40,779 bases of DNA. Source: Gammaproteobacteria bacterium. Its GTDB lineage: Bacteria > Pseudomonadota > Gammaproteobacteria > SZUA-229. The stretch is taken from assembly GCA_029881275.1 (NCBI GenBank), contig JAOUMX010000006.1, positions 1-40,779 on the forward strand. The letters are read 5' to 3'. The notes beneath the pieces were generated by a model, which saw only the letters and a list, made by a program, of their open reading frames with translations, did not search any database and had not been told where the DNA came from. The position numbers were made by a program, and so were the translations under genes. Positions within the stretch are counted from its first letter, which is position 1. Each line of letters starts with the position of its first letter. This document shows, one piece after another, positions 27,099 to 35,948 of the stretch.

Positions 27099-29396
27099 CT
27101 ATGGAGCGCCTTTTCTTAATGCAGCAGCCATCTCCTTACCACTTGCATAGCGACTATCTGCTTTCTTCTGTAACGCCTTGTTAACAATACGCGTTGCACT
27201 GGATGGCAAATCGGAACGCACTTCACGAATGGGTTTATGTTTATCATGCGTTATCTGATAGGCGAGACTGGCGATACTATCAGCGGAAAAGGGCAATTCT
27301 CCTGTCAGCAACTGATAGAAACTGATACCGAGAGAGTATATATCCGCATGGCCATCAACATTGGTACCGGTCATTTGTTCCGGCGCCATATAAGCAGGAC
27401 TACCCATAAAACTTCCGGTTCGGGTTTTGGCTGAATCTGTAATACGTGCTATACCAAAATCGGTAATTTTAATTTTACCTGTTTTCCGATCATACATAAT
27501 ATTACTGGGCTTGATGTCGCGGTGCACAATATTCTGTCCATGGGCATAATCCAGAGTTTCTGCAACATCCGCAATGATATTGTAAACTTCAGCAACCGGT
27601 AATAACTTGCCTTTTACCGCATAGTCACTCAAAGGTACGCCTTGCGCATAATCCATGGCAATAAAAGCAAAATCTTTTTCATCACCCACATCATAAACAG
27701 TAACAATATTTGGATGACTTAAACGACCCGCTGCTTCGGCTTCTCTAAAGAATCGTGACTTAATGGTTTTAATGTCAGTATCACTGAACATATTATATTC
27801 CAGTGTTTTAATCGCTACCTGACGATTTATTTTTGGATCCTTGCCCAGATAAACTACACCCATGGCACCACGTCCCAGTTCTTTCTCCAGTTCATAGCGA
27901 CCCAGCACGGGTAACTGCAACCCAAGATCAGGCATAACCAGTGTCTTGGTAGCCGAACCGGGAGTAAGAATTTCTGTTGCGGTTCCAGAAACATTGGTTA
28001 AGGATGCTAAACGCTTGGCAATATCCTTGTAACCTTTATGTCTGACATTGATTTCACTGTATAACTGCAATGCCTTGTCATACTCTCGGCGTCGTTCATA
28101 ACCCAGACCAATTTCATACATTTTCTCCAGTACATCTTCGGTCGGTTTACATTTCAACAGACTATAAAGCGCTTTATCATGATCGCCCTGTTCAAACTGG
28201 TACTGACCCAGATGCCAGAGCGCTTCATGCGTCTGTAATCTTAAATGGTTAATGCTTGCATCATTATGCTGTTTTATTAATACGACAATATGTCCGGCAA
28301 CCAGATATAGATATACACATACAAATGGCATCCAGAAACCTTTAATAACAAACAGCCCGTACTGAGAAACCAGAATAAAGGTAAATAATAAAATCGACGT
28401 AACATAGGCAGTAGTTCTACCCATGCTTGGCACAACTTTTAGCAAATAAAACAAAACCAGAATCAACAAACAAATATTTAACCAGTATGCCCAGGTTGGA
28501 ACTTTATAAAATGACTGACTCATTAAACTTGTCAGATTATGAGTTAATGCCTGTACAGCAGAATCATTTTCGTGACCAATGATAAACACCCTGTTTTTGA
28601 TTTTATCTGTCGATAATTTGAGCGCATCTTCCAGTGAAATAAATGTCTTTTCAGGCAGGTGCCCGGTGAACATTGAGTAATACATCATCACATGACCACT
28701 GATATCCGTATTAATCACGCCAAAATCAAGTTGCAGGACACCATCGTCATTCCAGACCATTTTATTTGCTTTTTTAAACCTGGAAAATAAAGCCAGGCTG
28801 ATATCAGGAATATTGGTACCCGATTCAGACTCCTGCCAGATCAGTGGCTGACGTGCAGTCACCGTGGTCTTTACTGTTGGTAATCGTTCATAGGGGAAGT
28901 TGTTATCCAGGGCATAAACTGAAATCGATTCCATGGAAGGTAAAAACACCTCGGCAAGTGTCTTCACCGCAATATGAGTATCCGTTGTTTCAGTTTGCAA
29001 TTTACCCGTCGAATAATAATCGGATTTGCTGGTCGCTTTAATGGCAAGCTGAATATTGTGCCTGCTCAATAATTGAGCAAGATGACTGAGACTGGACTGG
29101 CTAGACGCCCATTGACTTCCAACCTCTGTAGCCTCTTTGTTGTCAGTCTCGACAATTTGGTAATCCAGTGAAGGCAATTGATCTAGAAACAGACCGACAC
29201 CTGCAGCTTTAGACTTACCTAATTTACTAACTAACCAGCTCAGCTGATTGATCTCATCCGGGTTAGTCATTAGTGTTTCCGGCAGCCTAATCAGGGTGAT
29301 ATGGTCGACAGGAACAGGTTCAGGCAGCAGAAAGCTGGCCACCCGGAACATCTGACTGTCCGACCATTCCACCCAGCTATAGCGCATGCCTAGCAT
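27099..29396 (-). CDS. Membrane Ser/Thr protein kinase: CHASE2-like sensor, TMs, TPR-like segment, C-terminal Hanks-type kinase
   Basis: Kinase motifs LGRGAMGVVYLG, VAIKTLEY, IVHRDIKPSNIMYD, ITDFGIARI, GSPAYMAPEQM; three TM segments around residues 310-400; TPR-like ALWHLGQYQFEQGDHDKALYSLLKC. Confidence 0.88.
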   Translation of the reverse strand: MLGMRYSWVEWSDSQMFRVASFLLPEPVPVDHITLIRLPETLMTNPDEINQLSWLVSKLGKSKAAGVGLFLDQLPSLDYQIVETDNKEATEVGSQWASSQSSLSHLAQLLSRHNIQLAIKATSKSDYYSTGKLQTETTDTHIAVKTLAEVFLPSMESISVYALDNNFPYERLPTVKTTVTARQPLIWQESESGTNIPDISLALFSRFKKANKMVWNDDGVLQLDFGVINTDISGHVMMYYSMFTGHLPEKTFISLEDALKLSTDKIKNRVFIIGHENDSAVQALTHNLTSLMSQSFYKVPTWAYWLNICLLILVLFYLLKVVPSMGRTTAYVTSILLFTFILVSQYGLFVIKGFWMPFVCVYLYLVAGHIVVLIKQHNDASINHLRLQTHEALWHLGQYQFEQGDHDKALYSLLKCKPTEDVLEKMYEIGLGYERRREYDKALQLYSEINVRHKGYKDIAKRLASLTNVSGTATEILTPGSATKTLVMPDLGLQLPVLGRYELEKELGRGAMGVVYLGKDPKINRQVAIKTLEYNMFSDTDIKTIKSRFFREAEAAGRLSHPNIVTVYDVGDEKDFAFIAMDYAQGVPLSDYAVKGKLLPVAEVYNIIADVAETLDYAHGQNIVHRDIKPSNIMYDRKTGKIKITDFGIARITDSAKTRTGSFMGSPAYMAPEQMTGTNVDGHADIYSLGISFYQLLTGELPFSADSIASLAYQITHDKHKPIREVRSDLPSSATRIVNKALQKKADSRYASGKEMAAALRKGAP

Positions 29397-29718
29397 GGCC
29401 CAAATAAGCCCTGCTAATAAAACTAAACCGGTAAGGGATTTAAAACTGATATGACCTGCTCTGGAAATGACCGTACCCTGATAAATTCTAATGAAATATG
29501 AATGTATTTTAGCTGTTATTTTGTTAAATGGGGTAAGACACTGATAATTCCCACAAATTTGTATAATTTCTAATCAAAACTATACTAGTCATACTTAAAA
29601 CCATATTTAATAAAAGGGATAAAGCCCGGATCAGCACTATTGATATAACAGTTATTTAAAGCACAAATTGAAAATCCGTCGATATAAACATTAACGTTTT
29701 AAAAGGAGGTAAGGATAA

Positions 29719-30102
29719 ATGAGTGAACGTATTTACCTGATTATTGCTGGCCTGGCCTTACTGATAATTTTATATCTGGATATGGACAACCTAATCTATG
29801 GTTATATTGGTATATTATTTTTCGAAGGCATAACCAACTGGCGCATTCCAAAAGTGGTCAGTAAAATACGCTACAGAAATGCCTGCCTTATACCGCAATA
29901 TATAAATCAGAATTACAAAATCAATATTGAAGCCGAGCAGGCATTAAGGCTTATTCTTGCCAGTATGCTAATCATTAGCTATATAGCGATCCCCAATCAG
30001 GCCTGGTTCTTACCCTGGTTTCTAGGTGTAATGCTAACATTTGCAGGCATTTCCAGATTCTGTCCTATGGTAATGACATTAAAATGGATAGGACTTAAAT
30101 GA
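29719..30102 (+). CDS. Small membrane protein with DUF2892/YgaP-TM-like C-terminus
   Basis: 127 aa preceded by strong SD AAAAGGAGGTAAGG; EQALRLILASMLIISY...FLGVMLTFAGISRFCPMVMTLKWIGLK resembles DUF2892. Confidence 0.6.
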   Translation: MSERIYLIIAGLALLIILYLDMDNLIYGYIGILFFEGITNWRIPKVVSKIRYRNACLIPQYINQNYKINIEAEQALRLILASMLIISYIAIPNQAWFLPWFLGVMLTFAGISRFCPMVMTLKWIGLK

Positions 30103-31493
30103 AAGAAGATTTATCCAATACCTGGAAAATTAGTATCGCCGTAAAAATCGCAGCACCTATCTTATGGTTAATTATCATTTCCAGTGTTCTATTTTCAGCT
30201 ATTGTTCAGCAGGATGTTGAAAGAAACCTTGCCTCCAGCATCAATCACAATGCTGAAGTACTGTCTCATGAAGTAGAAGAAATTATTAATTTTAGTGAAT
30301 TAACTGAAGATCATATAAATACAACTCGAAGCCATATTGAATTATTACTCAATAAATTTAACTTTAGTTATATTGAATTTTATCTTGCCGATAAACTTGT
30401 TCTAATAGGCAAGAAAGCCACAAATCATGACCATATAACCCTGGATATTGCATCAAAAAAAGAAAAAATTGATCTCAAAATATACCACCAACCCATAGCT
30501 GATCAAATTGCTGACGAACGTAAAAAAACATTATTTACAGTAGGTCCGATTTTTATAGCATTTGGACTTGTACTTGCATGGCTTATCCGATTTGTAGTTA
30601 TCAAACCCCTTCTGGAACTGGTTGATGCTACCCAAAAGATTTCCGATGGTAACATGGAATTACGTATCCATAGCCATCGCGAAGATGAATTTGGCTCACT
30701 CGCCAAATTCTTTAACCAGATGATGGATCACCTGAATGAAAACCAGCATAAACTTTTAATCACTGCTGAAGAGGCGCAACAGGCTAATCGAGCTAAAAGT
30801 ACTTTTCTTGCTAATATGAGCCATGAGCTACGCACCCCTCTGAATGCAATTATTGGATACTCTGAACTGCTACTTGAGGAAGCAAAGAAAGTTGCTGATC
30901 AACAACGAATTAATGATTTAAATAACATTCATATATCCGGTACACATTTATTATCACTGATTAATGATGTACTGGATATATCAAGAATTGAAGCCGGTAA
31001 GATGGAAATCTACCTGGAAGAAGAAACCATTGGTGTTTTAATAAATAATGTTATCTTTACCTGCAAATCTCTGATTGATAAAAACCATAATACACTGACC
31101 ATCAATATGCCGGGCATATCGGATATCGTAATGACATCCGATATTACAAAAGTCCGCCAGATTTTAATTAATTTAATTAGTAATGCCTGTAAATTCACTA
31201 CTAATGGCCAGATCATACTTGATGTTAATGTAGAAAATGAACAGGTAAATTTCATTATTACTGACACAGGAATCGGCATCAACGACGACCAGATAGAAAA
31301 AATATTTCATCCATTTCAACAGGCAGACTCATCCACAACTCGTAAATTTGGTGGTAGCGGATTAGGCCTGTCCATCAGTCGACATTATGCCGAAATGATG
31401 AATGGTGAACTTAATATTGATAATAAAAACACCCATGGCTCAAAATTTATTTTGAGACTCCCACTCACCATAACTGGAACCTCAAGTAAATAA
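30099..31493 (+). CDS. Sensor histidine kinase (TM-HAMP-HisKA-HATPase)
   Basis: H-box FLANMSHELRTPLNAIIGYSELL, N-box LINLISNACKF, G-boxes DTGIGI and FGGSGLGLSISRHYAEMMNG. 4-bp overlap with the upstream gene. Confidence 0.93.
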   Translation: MKEDLSNTWKISIAVKIAAPILWLIIISSVLFSAIVQQDVERNLASSINHNAEVLSHEVEEIINFSELTEDHINTTRSHIELLLNKFNFSYIEFYLADKLVLIGKKATNHDHITLDIASKKEKIDLKIYHQPIADQIADERKKTLFTVGPIFIAFGLVLAWLIRFVVIKPLLELVDATQKISDGNMELRIHSHREDEFGSLAKFFNQMMDHLNENQHKLLITAEEAQQANRAKSTFLANMSHELRTPLNAIIGYSELLLEEAKKVADQQRINDLNNIHISGTHLLSLINDVLDISRIEAGKMEIYLEEETIGVLINNVIFTCKSLIDKNHNTLTINMPGISDIVMTSDITKVRQILINLISNACKFTTNGQIILDVNVENEQVNFIITDTGIGINDDQIEKIFHPFQQADSSTTRKFGGSGLGLSISRHYAEMMNGELNIDNKNTHGSKFILRLPLTITGTSSK

Positions 31494-31516
31494 AAAACAA
31501 TCGATGGAATTATTTT

Positions 31517-31906
31517 ATGCTCACAATATTAGTTGTAGAAGATAATGCCTTAAATCGTGACATGCTATCGCGCCGATTACAAATGGAAGGCTACAAAGTA
31601 GAGACTGCTATTAATGGTCTGCAGGCCATTGAAACAGCAAGGACCCTGCTTCCGGATTTAATATTAATGGATCTGGATCTGCCTGTTATAAATGGCTGGG
31701 AAGCAACAAAAACATTAAAAGCTGATACTGTTACCCTGGATATTCCAGTCATCGCGCTTACCGCCCATGCATTCAATGAAGACAGAAAACAGGCCATCGA
31801 AGCCGGATGTGATGACTATGACACCAAGCCCGTCGATTTCCCACGCTTACAGGAAAAAATGCAGGCTTTACTAGAGGGTGAAAAATTGAGGGCAATCACT
31901 CGCTGA
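31517..31906 (+). CDS. Single-domain response regulator (CheY/DivK-like)
   Basis: 129 aa; ILVVEDNALNRDML, phosphoacceptor DLILMDLDLPVINGWEA, IPVIALTAHA, KPVD; no output domain. Confidence 0.92.
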   Translation: MLTILVVEDNALNRDMLSRRLQMEGYKVETAINGLQAIETARTLLPDLILMDLDLPVINGWEATKTLKADTVTLDIPVIALTAHAFNEDRKQAIEAGCDDYDTKPVDFPRLQEKMQALLEGEKLRAITR

Positions 31907-32396
31907 CATAATTGTATTGTGTCACGTGATCTTTAACTATGCCCTTCTTGAGGACTTTAAAAACATCTTTATCAAAAACAATCTTACAAGGCGCCGAGAA
32001 GCCACAATCGAACATAATTTCACCGTCTATCCTGCGAAAAACATCGATATGGGCAATAATTTTTTCATCCAGAACACCAAACGTGTCCTTAATATAAGCA
32101 CTGCCTGCAGACTGCTTATTAACAACCTGAAACACCTCACGGATAGCCTCTGGTGTCACTGTCTTTGAGTAGGGATAAGGAATATAAAGCCGTATAAACC
32201 GGTTATCGCGATAGAACTTTACATAATGACTTTTACCGCTCATTTCGGCCATATCACCATCATTTTGCTCACGGCTAAAATAACCGGAATAAATCACCAC
32301 ATCGACATCTTCCTGTGCGGATGAAATATCCGAGAATACAATAGCTGACAGCATTAAAAACATGGTTATAAAAAGACCGCGATTCTTCATTAGCAT
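31896..32396 (-). CDS. Hypothetical secreted protein
   Basis: 166 aa with signal peptide (…LMLSAIVFSDISSAQ) and two Cys near the C-terminus (FDCGFSAPCKIVF). Convergent 11-bp overlap with the response-regulator gene. Confidence 0.7.
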   Translation of the reverse strand: MLMKNRGLFITMFLMLSAIVFSDISSAQEDVDVVIYSGYFSREQNDGDMAEMSGKSHYVKFYRDNRFIRLYIPYPYSKTVTPEAIREVFQVVNKQSAGSAYIKDTFGVLDEKIIAHIDVFRRIDGEIMFDCGFSAPCKIVFDKDVFKVLKKGIVKDHVTQYNYVSE

Positions 32397-32599
32397 AAAC
32401 CCTGACTCAGTTAAGATTGGTTATTGATCCACCATACAGCCGTAAGATTAGAACATGCGCTTTATCTTGGTGCAAGGCATAGCCTATGGTATATTTTCAT
32501 GCTGTAACCTGTAAATATGATCAGGTTCCGGCAGTTATATGCCATAGTCTGTTAATTTAACCGGATATTAATTTAAACCCCCATACACCTGATTGACTT

Positions 32600-32911
32600 A
32601 TGATAAAAAACGTTAAAAAATTCGTTGGCATCTGTCTATTTTTACTATTTACAGGCCTGTTTGCTCAGCTGAATGCTCAAGACCTTGAGCAAAACACAAC
32701 CACAGCAGCCAGTAGCAACCAACAGATATTTACCCAGGCACAAACATCAGTTTCAGGTAATCAATCTATCACAGCTAAATCACCAGAAGCCAAAAGAGAG
32801 CTGTCGATGTTTTTTAAAATCGGCATAGCACTCAACATCATCATGTTAACCGCCTACATAACCTGGGCCGTTCGACAATGGCGCCAATCAAATAATAAAA
32901 AAGACCAATGA
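32600..32911 (+). CDS. Small exported/membrane hypothetical protein
   Basis: 103 aa; N-terminal signal/TM plus C-terminal TM (MFFKIGIALNIIMLTAYITWAV); ATGA overlap with the SCO gene. Confidence 0.65.
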   Translation: MIKNVKKFVGICLFLLFTGLFAQLNAQDLEQNTTTAASSNQQIFTQAQTSVSGNQSITAKSPEAKRELSMFFKIGIALNIIMLTAYITWAVRQWRQSNNKKDQ

Positions 32912-33540
32912 GTAAAATTCAAACAAGAATAATCATTGCATTATTTGCATTTATCATTGCTCTCGCCTCAATGGTTTTCGTCAAACAACCTGCGCAGCCA
33001 TTACCTGCTGAACTAATTGCCGTGGTTCGGCCCAAAGCAGTAACCTTAAAAGAATTTTCACTGACCAACCAGCATAACCAGACTTTCACTCTCGAACAGT
33101 TAAGAAATCGTCAGTCACTGATATTTTTTGGTTACACATCATGTCCAGATATATGCCCGACCACATTATCGACATTAAATATTCTGTTTAAGTTACTTGA
33201 GAAAAAAAAGGCCAGCGGGAATTTACAGGTGGTATTTATTTCGGTTGATCCGGAACGGGATAACATTGAAAAACTCAATGCCTATATGAACTACTTTAAT
33301 GAGGACTTTATCGCAGCCACTGGCAATAAAGATGAAATAGACAAAGTCGCCAAACAATTCAATGCGGCTTATTTCATTGAAAATGACAATGCCGGTGAGA
33401 ATTATCTGATCAGCCATGCCAGTTCAATTTTCCTGGTTAATCAGGAGACAAAAATTATTGCTTCATTCTCACCACCGCATAATCCGGATATTTTAGCCGA
33501 ACAGTATTTGAAAATACGCGAGTTTTTTAATTTCAAATAA
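32908..33540 (+). CDS. SCO1/SenC-family copper/thiol protein
   Basis: 210 aa; LIFFGYTSCPDICPTTLS (CxxxC), VVFISVDPERD, ISHASSIFLV (His ligand). Confidence 0.93.
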   Translation: MSKIQTRIIIALFAFIIALASMVFVKQPAQPLPAELIAVVRPKAVTLKEFSLTNQHNQTFTLEQLRNRQSLIFFGYTSCPDICPTTLSTLNILFKLLEKKKASGNLQVVFISVDPERDNIEKLNAYMNYFNEDFIAATGNKDEIDKVAKQFNAAYFIENDNAGENYLISHASSIFLVNQETKIIASFSPPHNPDILAEQYLKIREFFNFK

Positions 33541-33623
33541 CAGATTTTTTCTAGCCAGCACATAGAAATATATATATTATGCTACTCTTCTCTGTAAATT
33601 TTTGTCTAATATAAAGAAGGTCA

Positions 33624-34052
33624 ATGGACATAATCCCCTATCTCCCAACTTTTCAGGCAATTCTGAATCTGATTTCTGCTACCCTGATAGGCTGCGGTTA
33701 CTTTTTCATTCGTAATAAAAACAAATCAGCACATCGTACCTGCATGACGTCAGCATTAATCGTCTCAAGTTTCTTTCTGGTATCCTATTTTTATTATCAC
33801 TGGTCAGTTGGCAATGTCCCCTTTGCAGGACAGGGTCTGATACGCCCTGTTTATTTCAGCATTCTATTTAGCCATATTCTGCTGGCACTGAGCATGCTCG
33901 CTCTAATTCCAGTAACAGTAATACTGGCTATCAAAGGAAACACCCGCACACATAAACGATTTGCACGTGTGACTTTTCCTATATGGTTTTATGTTTCTGT
34001 TACTGGCGTTATAATTTATCTGCTGGTTTTTCACTTTTATCCAGCGCAGTAA
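33624..34052 (+). CDS. DUF420 family membrane protein (CtaM/YozB-like)
   Basis: 142 aa; FQAILNLISATLIGCGYFFIRNKNKSAHRTCM, HILLALSMLALIPVTVILAIKGNTRTHKRFARVTFPIWFYVSVTGVIIYLLVF. Confidence 0.85.
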   Translation: MDIIPYLPTFQAILNLISATLIGCGYFFIRNKNKSAHRTCMTSALIVSSFFLVSYFYYHWSVGNVPFAGQGLIRPVYFSILFSHILLALSMLALIPVTVILAIKGNTRTHKRFARVTFPIWFYVSVTGVIIYLLVFHFYPAQ

Positions 34053-34175
34053 ATATACTGACTAATTCCAGGTTTATTGATATAAAATATTGCTTTTTCC
34101 GGCGATCTATTGAAATATCAGGTTTAATTTAATCGTTATCAAATATTTTTTAAATCAGCATTTAAGGCCCTAACA

Positions 34176-34427
34176 ATGGAAATGATTTATTTTACAGTAG
34201 CAGCAGTTGTCCTCTATGGCGTATCCGACTGGATTCTCAACCAGATTGAAATCCGGCATGGTGCACGACTGGAAAATCGATCACTGATATTTTTTGTTAT
34301 TATTGGCACACTATCAGTTATTTCATTTTATGTTATTCAAAATCTTTACATAAAATCTGATACCACCGTTACACCAGAAAACACTCAAATTGAGCAGGTC
34401 GTACAGCCTGTAATCCCGCAGCAATAA
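34176..34427 (+). CDS. Small membrane hypothetical protein
   Basis: 83 aa; two predicted TM segments; follows DUF420 on the same strand. Confidence 0.55.
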   Translation: MEMIYFTVAAVVLYGVSDWILNQIEIRHGARLENRSLIFFVIIGTLSVISFYVIQNLYIKSDTTVTPENTQIEQVVQPVIPQQ

Positions 34428-34441
34428 TAATTAAATGACTG

Positions 34442-35839
34442 CTAAGAAGACTTACGAGCAGATGGCCAGATAGACTGAAACACAATAATAAGAAACAGAA
34501 TACCGCCAACGATAGCAATCATGCCACCCAGCCCCATCAATCCCATACCGGCAATTTTTTCAATACCATCTAATTGCTGAGCAACACCTGCCGTTTTTCT
34601 CTGCACGCCATATCCACCTGACCAGGCCAGTCCCAATACATGCATAAATTGCCCTGATCCATAAATAACAGGTTGCCATTTAACCAGCTTACCCTGTGGT
34701 TTTGTAAATCCAAGCCCTGGTAAAAGATGAAACGTAATACCCATAAAGGCGAGCGTAACTGCCACAATAGAACCATGATAATGGGCGGGTATAATGACAT
34801 TACTACCACTGATCATGTATCCAATGACACCACCCATGGCAAATAATAATATCGAAAACAAAAGCGCATTACCTGCGGCACTTTCTTCCGGCATAGATTT
34901 GGCGCCTGCAAATAAACTGTAAATGATCATTACGCCGACAGGTGCTGCTGCCAGCCCACCCCCAAACTTCATGATCAGACTAATTATTTCCAGGTGATCA
35001 GCTGAACCAACATCAAATAAAATATACACCAGTGGCGTCATCAGTACTGGCAACAGGCCAATGGCAAATAGCATCAATACTATTCTGGGTGTTATCTGCA
35101 AATGGATACCGGAAAAGGTTGCCAGACACAGCCATGCAACCAGCATAAGCTGAACATGAACAAACTGAACTGTGTGTCCTGCCCCCCAGAAAAGCAGTTC
35201 ATAATAATACTCACCTTCTGCTGTCGCTGGCATTCCATACCAGGATGCCAGCAGTGCCGCTATCGCAACCACAGCGGAAATCAATGCGGTGTATAAACCA
35301 AAACGAATGGCCCCTTCCCCACTGATAATCGCCCCCACCGGGTTTGAAAAAAACAGACCTCGCAGGACAAGCACAGCAAAACCCAGACCAAATAAGCCCA
35401 GGCCAGCAAAGAAAACAGGATCGCGCAGTACAGGCACATAATTATTCATAAATGGCATACCCGCTCCCAGGAATGGCGCCAGAATAATAATCAACATCCC
35501 GGTTGCTGATAAAAATAAAGCCAGCCAGCCGCACTTGAAACAGGCTGCACGACTATTCAATGTCCAGAACATACCCGCATAGGCCAGAAACCAGACCAGA
35601 ACAGTGAGATCAACATGCACTACCAGTGCTGTATGAAAAAAATCAGTCCAGGGCACTATATCCTGAAAGAATGGTGTTCTTGAAAGGACAATAAGAATGG
35701 TAAACAGACCCGCTATCAGTAAAGAACTGATCGCCAGTAATAACCAGGCAATACTCATTCTGCGGTTTTTATTATCTGTGGGCAGTGTCAGAACAAAATT
35801 GTCAGCCATCGCATTATAAGAATGCATATCTTCTTTCAT
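34442..35839 (-). CDS. Heme-copper oxidase subunit I homologue, divergent (apparently lacks CuB His-His)
   Basis: 465 aa, ~12 TMs; TM2-like HVDLTVLVWFLAYAG, TM6-like LLFWGAGHTVQFVHVQLM, TM10-like VIIPAHYHGSIVAVTLAFMGITFHLLP; expected TM7 HH position reads TPLVYILFDVGSADH. Confidence 0.8.
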   Translation of the reverse strand: MKEDMHSYNAMADNFVLTLPTDNKNRRMSIAWLLLAISSLLIAGLFTILIVLSRTPFFQDIVPWTDFFHTALVVHVDLTVLVWFLAYAGMFWTLNSRAACFKCGWLALFLSATGMLIIILAPFLGAGMPFMNNYVPVLRDPVFFAGLGLFGLGFAVLVLRGLFFSNPVGAIISGEGAIRFGLYTALISAVVAIAALLASWYGMPATAEGEYYYELLFWGAGHTVQFVHVQLMLVAWLCLATFSGIHLQITPRIVLMLFAIGLLPVLMTPLVYILFDVGSADHLEIISLIMKFGGGLAAAPVGVMIIYSLFAGAKSMPEESAAGNALLFSILLFAMGGVIGYMISGSNVIIPAHYHGSIVAVTLAFMGITFHLLPGLGFTKPQGKLVKWQPVIYGSGQFMHVLGLAWSGGYGVQRKTAGVAQQLDGIEKIAGMGLMGLGGMIAIVGGILFLIIVFQSIWPSARKSS

Positions 35840-35948
35840 AACAGATGGATACTCTGGGGTTAATCAGGCACTAGATTGATTGATACAACTAATAGTATCT
35901 AATCTGTCTGCCATATAGAAATACTCGAACCGTTTCAATAATGAAAAT

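Noticed and set aside
32480-32560. Short inverted repeats upstream of the small exported protein gene (AACCTG/CAGGTT; CTATGGTATAT/ATATGCCATAG)
   Set aside because: Short or imperfect arms in an AT-rich intergenic region; insufficient to call a regulatory site.
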